A stretch of DNA of 62,217 nucleotides from Bhargavaea cecembensis DSE10 (GTDB lineage: Bacteria; Bacillota; Bacilli; Bacillales_A; Planococcaceae), in assembly GCF_000348905.1 (NCBI RefSeq), contig NZ_AOFT01000016.1, positions 1 through 62,217 on the forward strand. The letters run 5' to 3'. The notes under the pieces were generated by a model. That model saw nothing but the letters and a program-made list of their open reading frames with translations. It did not search any database and had not been told where the DNA came from. How positions within the stretch are numbered: position 1 is the first letter of the stretch; every line of letters starts with the position of its first letter. The translations under genes were made by a program, and so were the position numbers. Below are positions 37,990 to 47,025 of this stretch, piece after piece.

Positions 37990-38970
37990 ATGGCAGAAGC
38001 CATCAGGCAACAGACATATACCATTTATCCGATCGTTCAGCCCGGCATTTATCCGACACTCAGGACGATCAACTTTTACCTGATCAAACGGCCGGAAGGG
38101 ATGGTTCTGATCGACGCGGGTATAGATACGTACGACTGCATGGAACGGCTTCAAGACACACTCAAGCAGGCCGGAGCGGAGATCGGGGACCTGGATGCCA
38201 TTTTGCTGACGCACCATCATGAGGACCATGCGGGGCTCGTTCCCAGGGTGCTGGAGAAAAAAGCCGTTCCGATTTATGCCCACCGGGATGCCGTTCCGAG
38301 ATTGAGGCTGGACAAGGATTTCCTTGAAATGCGGCTCGCGTTTTTCAGGCGGCTGTATCGTGAGATGGGGGGCGGCAACATGGGAGCGGAGCGTTTTGCC
38401 CGTCTTGAGCAGACGATCCGGGAAACGCCTCAGCACGCGATCATGGCTGATATCAATGAAATCGGAGAAGGGGACCGGGTCTTTGGCTTCGAAGTGGTCG
38501 AGACACCGGGCCACTCGCCGGACAGCATCACGTTCCTGGACGCGGATGGCAGGACGGCATTTACGGGAGATGTGCTGATCGAAGGATCCTCCGTCAATGC
38601 AATCATCGATCCCGCACCCAACGGGAGCCGGCTCCCGTCGGTCAGCCAGCAGCGCAGGTCACTCGAGAGGCTGGCCGGGCTGGGCGCGGATGTCCTCTAC
38701 ACGGGCCATCACGAACCGGTCCGCAACACGAAAGACCTTGTCCGTGAACGGATTTCCCGAATGGACCGGAAGTGCGAGAAGCTCTTAAGCCTGATTCGCA
38801 GCGGTGTCACAGTCCCTGCGCAAATTACAGAAGTGTATTATCGGGACCTGTACAGGACACAGTTTCCGCTCGTCATGTCGGAAATCATCGGCCATCTCGA
38901 TTACCTCGAGGAACAGGGGAAAGTCACCAAGTCGATGGCAGAGGAAGTATGGCATTACCATCCCGCTTGA
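37990..38970 (+). CDS. MBL-fold metallohydrolase
   Basis: A 326-residue metallo-beta-lactamase-fold hydrolase. The dinuclear metal motif THHHEDHAG, the GHSPDSITFLD histidine, TGDVLIEG aspartate and YTGHHEPV histidine complete the site. A C-terminal helical extension (SRMDRKCEKLLSL...) resembles glyoxalase II-like/LACTB2-like members that have an added winged-helix domain. A GTG eight codons upstream is possible, but the ATG is better spaced from GGAAGG. Confidence 0.85.
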   Translation: MAEAIRQQTYTIYPIVQPGIYPTLRTINFYLIKRPEGMVLIDAGIDTYDCMERLQDTLKQAGAEIGDLDAILLTHHHEDHAGLVPRVLEKKAVPIYAHRDAVPRLRLDKDFLEMRLAFFRRLYREMGGGNMGAERFARLEQTIRETPQHAIMADINEIGEGDRVFGFEVVETPGHSPDSITFLDADGRTAFTGDVLIEGSSVNAIIDPAPNGSRLPSVSQQRRSLERLAGLGADVLYTGHHEPVRNTKDLVRERISRMDRKCEKLLSLIRSGVTVPAQITEVYYRDLYRTQFPLVMSEIIGHLDYLEEQGKVTKSMAEEVWHYHPA

Positions 38971-39275
38971 CAAATATGGAAATATCACTCTCATTTAGGT
39001 GAATGTATTCTCAATCTGACGCGTTTACATACGAGAAGGGCAGAGACTTTGCGCATTAGATGAAGAAAATGCATAAAAGCATTCAGAACGGGTAAATTAA
39101 TCAATTGTCCGGCTCAAATCGTTTGCAAGTTTTTCGGAGGTTGATTATACTTGGTTTGAAGTTGTTTAGAATAATTCTAGACAGAAACTTATTCTAAACA
39201 AACAGGCCCTTACTGCTTTAAAAACATTCTGAAAACAGGTAGTATAAGGGTATCGATGATCACAAGGAGGTTTTC
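38971..39275. other. Regulatory region before the catalase gene
   Basis: No gene seen in these 305 bp. It contains the PerR-like box (39166-39180), a further half-site TTATTCTAAAC at 39189, and a candidate sigma-A promoter TTTAAA (39217-39222), 17 bp, TAGTAT (39240-39245). AAGGAGG precedes the catalase ATG. Confidence 0.6.
39166..39180 (+). promoter_or_regulatory. PerR-like box upstream of catalase
   Basis: TTAGAATAATTCTAG is a near-perfect 7-1-7 inverted repeat of the PerR/Fur type. A second partial box follows within 25 bp. Peroxide-dependent derepression of catalase by PerR is standard in Bacillales. Confidence 0.65.
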
Positions 39276-40925
39276 ATGTTGGCGGAAGACAAAAAGATGA
39301 ATGGTTCAAATGAGGAACGCGAGGCGCTGACGACTCGCCAGGGACATCCCGTAATCGACAACCAGAACATCAAAACGCTCGGCAACCGCGGTCCTGCAAT
39401 GATGGAGAACTATCACTTCATCGAGAAGATGTCGCACTTTGACCGGGAAGAGGTGCCGGAGCGCGTCGTTCACGCACGCGGCACAGGCGCATTCGGTTAT
39501 TTTGAGACATACGGAAAAGTCGGTGACGAGCCGGTCGAAAAATACACCCGCGCGAAAGTATTCCAGGGAGCAGGCAAGAAGACGCCTGTACTCGTCCGTT
39601 TCTCCACGGTTGCGGGCTCGAAGGATGCGCCTGAAACCGACCGTGACCCACGCGGCTTCGCGGTGAAGTTCTATACCGAAGACGGCAACTGGGACCTCGT
39701 CGGGAACAACCTGAAAATCTTCTTCATCCGTGACGCGATGAAGTTCCCTGACATGATCCACGCCTTCAAGGCAGACCCGGCGTCGAACGTTCCGGACCCG
39801 CGCCGCATGTTCGACTTCGTATCCCGCTCGCCTGAAGCGACACATATGATCACATTCCTGTTCTCTCCTTGGGGCCGTCCCGCGACGTACCGCCACATGC
39901 AGGGATCGGGCGTCAACACATACAAGTGGGTCAATGACAAAGGTGAAGCGGTCCTCGTCAAGTACCACTGGGAGCCGAAACAGGGCATCCGCAACCTGAC
40001 GACGAAAGAGGCAATGGAGATCCAGGGCAAGAGCGTCGGACACATGACCCAGGACCTCTACGAGGCGATCGAGCGCGGAGAATACCCTGAGTGGGAGCTC
40101 TACGTGCAGATCATGGAAGACGGGTACCATCCGGAACTCGACTTCGACCCGCTGGATGACACGAAACTCTGGCCGGAGGACAAGTTCCCTTGGCTGCCGG
40201 TCGGCAAGATGGTCCTGAACGAAAACCCTACCGACTTCCACGCACAGATCGAGCAGGCCGCATTCGGTACCGGCGTCCTCGTTGACGGTATGGACTTCTC
40301 CGATGACAAGATGCTCCAGGGACGCACGTTCTCGTACTCCGATACGCAGCGTTACCGTGTGGGCGCCAACTACCTGCAGCTTCCGGTCAACGCGCCGAAA
40401 GCAAAGGTCCGCACGAACCAGCACCGCGGCCAGATGAGCATGCGGACGCCGGAAGAAGCGGGCGGCAACCCGCACATCAACTACGAGCCGTCGATGGTCG
40501 GCGGACTGGAGGAAGCGGACAAGTCCGAGCGCACGCCTCACAACCCTGAATACAGCGGCAAGGTCATGAGCGAGCCGATCGACCGTCCGAACAACTACGG
40601 CCAGGCCGGCGAGACCTACCGCGCATTCGAAGAGTGGGAGCGCGAAGAACTCATCGCCAACCTTTCCGATGTGCTCTCAATCTGTGATGAGCGCATCCAG
40701 GAAGCGATGATCCACCACTTCACACAGGCGGACGAAGACTACGGCCGCCGTGTGAAGGAAGGCATCGAAGCGAAGATGAAAGAGCTCGAAGAAAAAGGCG
40801 ATGACAACCGTATCCCTGGCCAGGAAGCCGGCATCAAGTCGAAATACGGCGAAGGCGGCACAAACGCCCAGAATGAAGCGGTTGATGAAGCAATAGAAAA
40901 GGGCCGGGAAACAGACGGCTATTAA
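39276..40925 (+). CDS. katX: Catalase (KatX-like)
   Basis: A 549-residue monofunctional heme catalase. Distal His is in [12 protein letters not shown], followed by [29 protein letters not shown]. The proximal tyrosine motif is [12 protein letters not shown]. The length (longer than the ~480-residue KatA clade) and the tail ending [17 protein letters not shown] match Bacillus KatX/KatB-type enzymes. A strong ribosome-binding site and biased codons suggest high expression. Confidence 0.93.
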   Translation: MLAEDKKMNGSNEEREALTTRQGHPVIDNQNIKTLGNRGPAMMENYHFIEKMSHFDREEVPERVVHARGTGAFGYFETYGKVGDEPVEKYTRAKVFQGAGKKTPVLVRFSTVAGSKDAPETDRDPRGFAVKFYTEDGNWDLVGNNLKIFFIRDAMKFPDMIHAFKADPASNVPDPRRMFDFVSRSPEATHMITFLFSPWGRPATYRHMQGSGVNTYKWVNDKGEAVLVKYHWEPKQGIRNLTTKEAMEIQGKSVGHMTQDLYEAIERGEYPEWELYVQIMEDGYHPELDFDPLDDTKLWPEDKFPWLPVGKMVLNENPTDFHAQIEQAAFGTGVLVDGMDFSDDKMLQGRTFSYSDTQRYRVGANYLQLPVNAPKAKVRTNQHRGQMSMRTPEEAGGNPHINYEPSMVGGLEEADKSERTPHNPEYSGKVMSEPIDRPNNYGQAGETYRAFEEWEREELIANLSDVLSICDERIQEAMIHHFTQADEDYGRRVKEGIEAKMKELEEKGDDNRIPGQEAGIKSKYGEGGTNAQNEAVDEAIEKGRETDGY

Positions 40926-40978
40926 TCAATAAAATCCGGTCATCATAGGCTGTCCAACTTCTGATGACTCATAAAACG

Positions 40979-41017
40979 GGACGATGCATGCCACCAGGCA
41001 TGCATCGTCCTTTTTTA
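40979..41017 (+). terminator. Terminator after catalase
   Basis: GGACGATGCATGCC pairs perfectly with GGCATGCATCGTCC across a 4-nt loop, then T6. Confidence 0.92.
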
Positions 41018-41036
41018 CCATTTTAAATATTCCCCG

Positions 41037-41065
41037 TTGACTGATTTATTTAATATCTATAACAT
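41037..41065 (+). promoter_or_regulatory. Promoter of S-box leader 1
   Basis: TTGACT (41037-41042), 17 bp, TAACAT (41060-41065), about 30 bp before the SAM riboswitch. Confidence 0.65.
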
Positions 41066-41096
41066 GGGGTTAACCTTACTAACCGAATAAAGTGTT

Positions 41097-41244
41097 ACCT
41101 TATCGAGAGTCGGGGGAGGAATCTGGTCCCAAGATCCCGCAGCAACCGTTACGGATGTAACAAGGTGCTCATTCCAGCAGGCGCATGCTTGAAAGATGAG
41201 GGTGGAATAGATATTGCCTCTTCCCCCCGGGAAGGGGTTTTTGC
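41097..41244 (+). promoter_or_regulatory. SAM-I riboswitch (S-box) upstream of the flavin monooxygenase operon
   Basis: S-box landmarks appear in order: CCTTATCGAGAG, GGGGGAGG, CTGGTCCC, GATCCCGCAGCAACC, AAGGTGCTCATTCCAGCA and GAAAGATGAG, spanning 41097-41205. A terminator (CCTCTTCCCC pairing with GGGAAGGGG, then T5) follows at 41218-41244. In this class SAM binding promotes termination, so the operon should be on when methionine/SAM is low. The RNA is almost the same as the leader at 44453. Confidence 0.92.
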
Positions 41245-41343
41245 TTGTCCAAGAGGTGCTTCGGGGCAGCATGTGACAGGCATGATCCCGATTTATCTTA
41301 TTCGGAAGGTTGGTAAGAGTGATTCTGAAAGGGGAATCCATTG

Positions 41344-42720
41344 ATGGGGAAGAAAAAACAGATTCATTTAAACGGCTTTGTTCAAAACTCGCCATCTCCG
41401 CATTCGACCGGTCTGTGGAAGCATGAAAAAGACGAGGGGACGAAGCATAATCGGCTGAGTTACTGGACGGAAACAGCCCAAGTGTTGGAACGGGGGCTGT
41501 TTGATGCGGTATTCATCGCGGATGTTCTTGGAACGTATTCGAAATACGGAAACAGCCATGAGGCAGCCGTCCGCCATGCTGTGCAGCTGCCTGCCCATGA
41601 CCCGCTACTGATCATTTCAGCAATGGCACAGGTGACCGAGCATATCGGCTTTGCACCGACGGTTTCAACGACCTATGCGCAGCCTTACGCACTGGCGCGC
41701 CAGCTCTCAACGCTGGATCACCTGACGGAAGGCCGGCTTGGATGGAACGTCGTCACATCCTACCTGGAAAGCGAAGCAGTCAACCTGGGGCTGTCCGGAC
41801 GTCTGCCGAAAAGCCAGCGCTACGACCGTGCGGATGAATTTTTGGAAGTGGTGTATAAACTCTGGGAGCATAGCTGGGAAGACGGTGCAGTGGTCTATGA
41901 CAGAGAAGGGGACACATTTGCCGATCCTTCCAAGGTTCACGCGATCCGGCATCACGGGGAATTCTTTGACGTCCCGGGAATCCATCTGACGGAGCCATCC
42001 CCTCAGCGGACGCCGGTCCTGTTCCAGGCAGGGGCCTCGCCGCGCGGACGGGATTTTGCCGCCAAGCATGCGGAAGCGGTATTCACGAAGGGCCATTCCC
42101 TGCAGGCGCTCAAGGACTACTCCGCGGATCTTCGCAGACGCACTGCCGCTTTTGGCAGGAATCCGGATGATATCCGCATTTTCCCGATGGTCCTTCCGAT
42201 TGTGGGGTCCACGGAGGAAGAGGCCTATCAGAAACACGAAGATCTGAAAAACCATGTGAGCTATGAAGGCACGGCAGCGCTTCTTTCCGGCCATACGGGA
42301 ATCGACTTTTCCCAATATGATCCCGACCAGTACATCGAGGACATCGAAACGGATGCCGTGCAGGGGAATCTGGATATGTACACGAAAGACCCGAACAAGA
42401 AATGGACGCTGCGGGAGGCGGTGCTGAACCATGGCCTCGGCAACGGAACCGCCAAATTTATCGGGACTCCCGAACAGATTGCGGACCGCATCGAGGAGTG
42501 GGCAACAGTGGGGGATGCAGACGGCTTCAATATCGCACAAAGCTATTCGCTGGAGACCTTCCGTGAGTTCGTGGACCATGTCGTTCCGGAATTGCAGAAG
42601 CGGGGAATCTACCGGACAGAATATGAAGGGAAGACATTGCGGGAAAATCTCTTCGGCACAGGTTCCTCTTACCTTCCTGACAGCCACCCCGCAAGGCAGA
42701 TTTCAACATTGGTGAAGTAG
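41344..42720 (+). CDS. NtaA/SnaA/DszA-family flavin-dependent monooxygenase
   Basis: A 458-residue LLM-class FMNH2-dependent monooxygenase. Family marks include LNGFVQNSPSPHSTGLWKHE, STLDHLTEGRLGWNVVTSYL, SQRYDRADEFLEVVYKLWE and PVLFQAGASPRGRDFAAKHAE. Relatives cleave C-S or C-N bonds in nitrilotriacetate, dibenzothiophene sulfone, dimethyl sulfide and S-succinocysteine derivatives. S-box control strongly suggests a sulfur-containing substrate feeding methionine or cysteine synthesis. ATG or the preceding TTG could be the start. Confidence 0.86.
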   Translation: MGKKKQIHLNGFVQNSPSPHSTGLWKHEKDEGTKHNRLSYWTETAQVLERGLFDAVFIADVLGTYSKYGNSHEAAVRHAVQLPAHDPLLIISAMAQVTEHIGFAPTVSTTYAQPYALARQLSTLDHLTEGRLGWNVVTSYLESEAVNLGLSGRLPKSQRYDRADEFLEVVYKLWEHSWEDGAVVYDREGDTFADPSKVHAIRHHGEFFDVPGIHLTEPSPQRTPVLFQAGASPRGRDFAAKHAEAVFTKGHSLQALKDYSADLRRRTAAFGRNPDDIRIFPMVLPIVGSTEEEAYQKHEDLKNHVSYEGTAALLSGHTGIDFSQYDPDQYIEDIETDAVQGNLDMYTKDPNKKWTLREAVLNHGLGNGTAKFIGTPEQIADRIEEWATVGDADGFNIAQSYSLETFREFVDHVVPELQKRGIYRTEYEGKTLRENLFGTGSSYLPDSHPARQISTLVK

Positions 42721-42741
42721 TAACGGAAAAGAAGGGATTCT

Positions 42742-44244
42742 ATGAATACTGTCACACTTTTTACATGGATCGGGTTTATTGCATTTTTGGCAATCATGCT
42801 CTTTCTCGGTTACATCGGAACGAAGAAAACGAAGAATATCAGGGATTTCGCGATTGGAGGAGGGAGTCTCGGGCCCGTCGTGCTGGGACTGTCCTTTGCT
42901 GCGACTTATCTGAGTGCGGCCACTTTTCTCGGCTATCCCGGCTGGTCACATGAGTGGGGGCTCACGAACCTCTGGCTGGCGCTGGCAATGATCGGAGGAG
43001 GGGCGCTTGGTGTTCTGATGGTCGCCAAAAAGATCCGATCGCTGAACGAAGAGCAGAAATCCCTCTCGTTGCCGGATTGGCTGGGGGATTATTACAATAG
43101 CGACCTGCTTCGTGTAGGAACCGGCCTGATCCTGCTCTTCAACATCTTTTATATTGCAGCCCAGTTTGTGGCGGGAGCCAGGATATTTGAATATTTATTG
43201 GGGATGGAATACCGCACCGGGCTGATTCTGATCACCGCCATTGTCGTGCTGTATGTTTTCGGCGGCGGTGCGTTCGCGGACATCTATACGGACGCCGTTC
43301 AGGTGATCCTGATGGCGATTGCAGGGATTGTCATCTTCATATCGGGGATCGTCATCTTCTGGAAGGACGGCATCACAGCCACGTTTGCCGGAATCGCCGA
43401 CAATCTGGCAGCGCAGGATGGGAACCTGGTGGCCGTCTTTAATCCGGATTCCGCACACTTCTATTCGATCGGCGCGGTGATTGGCGCGATCTGTATCCAG
43501 TGGGCCTTTGCTTCGGCGCCTCATCTCTTTAATAAAGTTCTGGGCATCAAAAGCGAAAAAGATTTGGGGAAAATGATCCTGACTTATGTAATAACGGCTT
43601 CGCTCAGCGTGTTGGTGCTCTTCGGAGGATTGTACAGCAGGGTGGCATTGGGCTCCGCTGAGGTCGTGGCTGACCTGGCTCTGATGGAATATGTGGCGTG
43701 GGCATTTCCCGCTGTGATTGTCGCACTGTTCGGTGTCGTGATCCTGGCTGCGGCCATGTCAACGACCGATGGGCTGTTCGTTTCGATTTCCACTGTTTTT
43801 GCAAACGATATTTTCCTGAAATTCCTTGTCAGGCGGGGGTATGTCCGCGTCGATGAGGAAAAGGCGGAGAAGATTGCCCTGCAGATCAGCAGGCTGACTG
43901 TCCCTCTTGTGGGAATCATCGCCCTCCTCATCGTCATGAAACCGCCCGTGTATATGGGCGATGTCATGTGGATCGGCATTTCCGGCGTTGCCGCCGGAAC
44001 ATTGGGCCCGATTTTATATGCGGTGTACGGGAAACGGAAAGCTTCTGCAAGGGCAGCGGAAGGATCGATGATCATCGGACTTTCGGCCTATCTGATTCTG
44101 TACTTTGGCGGCCTGATTCCGAGTACGATGACAGCCGGCGCGGTGGCGACAGGAATCGGCATTGCCAGCATGGTTGTGCTGGCCAATGTCCTGGCGGCGG
44201 ATAAGAAAGCGACCCGGCTGGCCAGCGCCGAACAGAGGCAATGA
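42742..44244 (+). CDS. Sodium:solute symporter (SSS) family transporter
   Basis: A 500-residue protein with about 13 membrane helices of the SSS/PutP-PanF family. It has the first-helix region LSFAATYLSAATFLGYPGW, the VYTD-like segment GAFADIYTDAVQVILM and AAMSTTDGLFVSISTVF, which form the sodium sites. It lies 21 bp after the monooxygenase in the same S-box operon, so it probably imports that enzyme's substrate. Confidence 0.88.
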   Translation: MNTVTLFTWIGFIAFLAIMLFLGYIGTKKTKNIRDFAIGGGSLGPVVLGLSFAATYLSAATFLGYPGWSHEWGLTNLWLALAMIGGGALGVLMVAKKIRSLNEEQKSLSLPDWLGDYYNSDLLRVGTGLILLFNIFYIAAQFVAGARIFEYLLGMEYRTGLILITAIVVLYVFGGGAFADIYTDAVQVILMAIAGIVIFISGIVIFWKDGITATFAGIADNLAAQDGNLVAVFNPDSAHFYSIGAVIGAICIQWAFASAPHLFNKVLGIKSEKDLGKMILTYVITASLSVLVLFGGLYSRVALGSAEVVADLALMEYVAWAFPAVIVALFGVVILAAAMSTTDGLFVSISTVFANDIFLKFLVRRGYVRVDEEKAEKIALQISRLTVPLVGIIALLIVMKPPVYMGDVMWIGISGVAAGTLGPILYAVYGKRKASARAAEGSMIIGLSAYLILYFGGLIPSTMTAGAVATGIGIASMVVLANVLAADKKATRLASAEQRQ

Positions 44245-44256
44245 GGAGGAGTAGGC

Positions 44257-44352
44257 ATGTTTGTGAATGAAATGCTGTCCGTCTGGCTTTACGGTTTTGT
44301 CATCATTTATGTCATCATCGGCTTTGCGTTGTGGAAATGGTATTTCAGCTAA
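44257..44352 (+). CDS. Small membrane accessory protein of the symporter (31 aa)
   Basis: A 31-residue open frame starting ATG at 44257 after GAGGAGG, 12 bp past the symporter stop. The product has a short polar N-terminus and a single hydrophobic helix containing WLYGFVIIYVIIGFALWKW. Tiny membrane proteins encoded directly after SSS and NSS transporters act as accessory subunits in Gram-positive bacteria; this has the same size, position and composition. Confidence 0.75.
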   Translation: MFVNEMLSVWLYGFVIIYVIIGFALWKWYFS

Positions 44353-44392
44353 CCATATGACATTGCCCCAAGAGTCGATTGAAAATTTCACG

Positions 44393-44421
44393 TTGACAGA
44401 CTAATCGGGGTTCGATATGCT
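44393..44421 (+). promoter_or_regulatory. Promoter of S-box leader 2
   Basis: TTGACA (44393-44398), exactly 17 bp, TATGCT (44416-44421). Confidence 0.75.
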
Positions 44422-44452
44422 TAGGATAATCTTACTAATTGAATAGACTTTA

Positions 44453-44602
44453 ACCTTATCAAGAGCCGGGGGAGGAAACTGGTCCGCAGATCCCGCAGCA
44501 ACCGTTACGTGGTAACAAGGTGCTCACTCCAGCAAGCGCATGCTTGAAAGATGAGGAAGGCCGATTACATACAGCCTCTTCCTCATCGGAAGGGGCTTTT
44601 TC
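44453..44602 (+). promoter_or_regulatory. SAM-I riboswitch (S-box) upstream of the AhpD-like gene
   Basis: Same landmarks as the leader at 41097: CCTTATCAAGAG, GGGGGAGG, GATCCCGCAGCAACC, AAGGTGCTCACTCCAGCA and GAAAGATGAGG (44453-44557). The terminator AGCCTCTTCC / GGAAGGGGCT with T5 is at 44573-44602. The sequence between promoter and aptamer (CTTACTAA..GAATA) is also shared with leader 1. Confidence 0.92.
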
Positions 44603-44688
44603 ATTGCCGGTCCATGCTGCGGATGCGGATCCGTCTTCTTGCCCGCCGGGGTCAATCAGTAAGAAACGAGGAAAAGGGGAGATTTGGA

Positions 44689-45357
44689 ATGACATCTACT
44701 ACTAAAACAGACAGCCTGTACAAAAAAGAATACTTCGGAAGAATTTTTGAACTGAAACAATACGCTCCGGAAGCGTTTGAAACCTTCTTCAAGTTCAATG
44801 ACCAGGCACTGGCAGAAGGAAAACTATCCGTCAAACTGAAAGAACTGATCGCGGTTGCGGTCGCTCATATTACTGGCTGCCCGTACTGCATCGACCTGCA
44901 TGTCGGCAATGCCAAGAAAAACGACTCCTCCAAAGAAGAAGTGGCAGAAGCGATCTTTGTCGCAACCGCGCTCAAGGCGGGCTCTGCGCTTGCCCACGGA
45001 GTGAACGGACTGAATGCCTACGACGGCAACGGTGACGGGGAGTTCTACAAAGCGTCTTACTTTAACCGCCTGCCGGAATTCGCAGAGCTGGACGAAGAGT
45101 CCTTCAAAACGTTTGTTAAGTTCGACGGCGCTGCGCTCAAAGCCGGCAAACTGAGCGTAAAAGAAAAGGAACTCATCGCAGTCGCTTCGGCACATACCAC
45201 TGGCTGCGCCTACTGCATCGACCTCCACACGAAAAACGCGAAGAAAGCGGGAGCGACTCTTGAAGAGCTTTCCGAGGCGATCTTCGTCGCGGTTGCGCTC
45301 AAAGCCGGTTCGGCAATCGCGCATAGCGTGAACGCGCTGAACGCTTACGACAACTGA
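44689..45357 (+). CDS. Two-domain carboxymuconolactone decarboxylase/AhpD-like protein
   Basis: A 222-residue protein made of two tandem AhpD-like (CMD) domains. Each carries the redox motif CxxC plus histidine: Cys64/Cys67/His71 (GCPYCIDLH) and Cys173/Cys176/His180 (GCAYCIDLH). Such proteins have thioredoxin-dependent peroxidase or thiol-redox activity; a decarboxylase role is unlikely with intact CxxC. S-box control links it to sulfur supply rather than to the AhpC-AhpF system 12 kb away. The ATG at 44689 follows AAAAGGGGAG. Confidence 0.87.
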   Translation: MTSTTKTDSLYKKEYFGRIFELKQYAPEAFETFFKFNDQALAEGKLSVKLKELIAVAVAHITGCPYCIDLHVGNAKKNDSSKEEVAEAIFVATALKAGSALAHGVNGLNAYDGNGDGEFYKASYFNRLPEFAELDEESFKTFVKFDGAALKAGKLSVKEKELIAVASAHTTGCAYCIDLHTKNAKKAGATLEELSEAIFVAVALKAGSAIAHSVNALNAYDN

Positions 45358-45371
45358 TTCCATGGATCTGA

Positions 45372-45417
45372 AAAGACGGTTCCGTACCTTTTAAAGGTAT
45401 GGAACCGTCTCTTTTTA
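45372..45417 (+). terminator. Terminator after the AhpD-like gene
   Basis: AGACGGTTCCGTACCTTT pairs with AAAGGTATGGAACCGTCT almost fully, then CTTTTT. Confidence 0.88.
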
Positions 45418-45777
45418 TTTCCGCGCCTAGTAAATATTAGCGGATTTACTTTTTGGAATAGTACGGATTCTGCGTTTTCTATTGCAAAAAATTAGCGTGA
45501 CTGATTATACTTTAAAACAGTGCATCGCTAAAGAAGCGTTCATTTAACAATTACGAAAGCGATTCCATGAATTTCCGCTGGTTTTGTTTTCGCGATGGGT
45601 TGAGTCAGCAAGCAAGGGGTAAAGCACCAATAGATAAAATCGCGTTCAGCTATATTTGAAAACGCTATTTCGAACGGTTTTCCGGACCGTGCAGGGCCTG
45701 TTGGGGGGATCCGACACTGATCGGATGCGGGCCGGGTCCGGAAACCGTATAAATTTTTTGCGAAAGGTGACAAAGTT
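45418..45777 (+). other. Long 5-prime region of gltS
   Basis: No gene seen. A candidate promoter TTGCAA (45482-45487), 18 bp, TATACT (45506-45511) would leave an untranslated leader of about 260 bases. The leader shows no riboswitch I recognise. A GTAAA...TTTAC inverted repeat (around 45429-45448) lies upstream of the promoter. GAAAGGTGAC is the gltS ribosome-binding site. Confidence 0.5.
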
Positions 45778-46965
45778 ATGATTGAGATCAACCAGATTTC
45801 TACACTGTTCTTGGCAGTGGCCCTCTACCTGCTGGGAATGGCCCTCGTCAACCGGATCGGCATTCTTGACCGGTTCCTGATTCCGGCACCTGTTGTCGGC
45901 GGCCTGATTTTCGCCATCCTCGCCTTTATTCTCCAAACGACGGGCGTCGTTGAAATTGCATTGGATACTTCCCTGCAGTCCCTCTTCATGGTCGCATTCT
46001 TTACGACGGTGGGGCTTGGAGCCAGCATGAAGCTCATTAAACTGGGCGGGAAGCTCCTGATCATTTACCTGATCTTCTGTGGAATCCTCATCTTCATGCA
46101 GAACGTCATCGGTGTCTCGCTTGCCAAAGTATTCGGTATCGATCCGCTCCTCGGAGTCATGAGCGGTGCCGTCACGATGAGCGGCGGACACGGTGGTGCA
46201 GCCGCTTACGGGCAGACGATTTCAGAGCTCGGCATTGATTCAGCAGTGACGATCGGGATGGCGGCAGCCACGCTGGGCCTGATCTCCGGAAGCCTTTCCG
46301 GTGGCCCGGTCGCCAGGTTCCTCATCAGAAAGCATGACCTGAAACCGGCTGAAGGAAAAGTGGAAGAGTACGTTGAAGAGGCGGAAAAACCGGTCACTGA
46401 GCGCTCGTTCATGATTCAGATTGCACTGATCACCCTTTCGATGGCAGGCGGAACGTACATCGGGGAAATTTTCTCTGAGGCAACCGGCTTTGTCTTGCCG
46501 GCCTATATCGGAGCGATGTTCGTCGCAGTTATCGTCCGGAACCTTGTGGACCGTGCGCTCCCTGGCACTGTCAACATGAAAGAGATCAACCTGATCGGGG
46601 AAATCTCCTTGGCAATCTTCCTGTCGATGGCACTGATGAGCATCAAGATCTGGGAAGTTGTCGGACTGGCGCTTCCGCTGATCGGCATTGTGCTCGTACA
46701 GGTGGCCTTCATCATTTTGTTTGCGGTCTTCGTTGTCTTCCGCTTCCTCGGCAAGGACTACGATGCAGCCGTCATGATTTCCGGCATGCTCGGCCACGGG
46801 CTCGGTGCTACGCCGAACGCGATGGCGAACATGGGCGCGACAGTCAACAAGTTCGGCCCGTCCCGCACGGCGTTCCTCGTCGTGCCGATCGTCGGCGGTT
46901 TCCTGCAGGATGTCCTGTTCGGTGCGCCGATTATCATCACAACGATCAATATGTTCGCGCCGTGA
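45778..46965 (+). CDS. gltS: Sodium/glutamate symporter GltS
   Basis: A 395-residue inner-membrane protein of the ESS family. Two pseudo-symmetric halves contain glycine-rich loops: MSGGHGGAAAYGQ in the first and SGMLGHGLGATPNAMANM in the second. It has about ten membrane helices and normal length. It imports glutamate with sodium. It stands alone between terminators. Confidence 0.92.
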   Translation: MIEINQISTLFLAVALYLLGMALVNRIGILDRFLIPAPVVGGLIFAILAFILQTTGVVEIALDTSLQSLFMVAFFTTVGLGASMKLIKLGGKLLIIYLIFCGILIFMQNVIGVSLAKVFGIDPLLGVMSGAVTMSGGHGGAAAYGQTISELGIDSAVTIGMAAATLGLISGSLSGGPVARFLIRKHDLKPAEGKVEEYVEEAEKPVTERSFMIQIALITLSMAGGTYIGEIFSEATGFVLPAYIGAMFVAVIVRNLVDRALPGTVNMKEINLIGEISLAIFLSMALMSIKIWEVVGLALPLIGIVLVQVAFIILFAVFVVFRFLGKDYDAAVMISGMLGHGLGATPNAMANMGATVNKFGPSRTAFLVVPIVGGFLQDVLFGAPIIITTINMFAP

Positions 46966-46984
46966 TAAGAACTCTATAGACAAA

Positions 46985-47023
46985 GCGAAAGCCTTCCGTT
47001 CGTACAGACGAACCGGAAGGCTA
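46985..47023. terminator. Terminator between gltS and the LLM gene
   Basis: AGCCTTCCGTTCG pairs with CGAACCGGAAGGCT (one bulge) with a T-rich tail; also usable by the convergent gene ending at 47026. Confidence 0.75.
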
Positions 47024-47025
47024 TT

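Noticed and set aside
39306-40541. 411-residue minus-strand open frame opposite catalase
   Set aside because: Same antisense effect over a strongly codon-biased gene; no start signal or plausible protein.
45540-45791. 83-residue minus-strand frame before gltS
   Set aside because: Overlaps the gltS start, lacks a ribosome-binding site and reads through the presumed untranslated leader.
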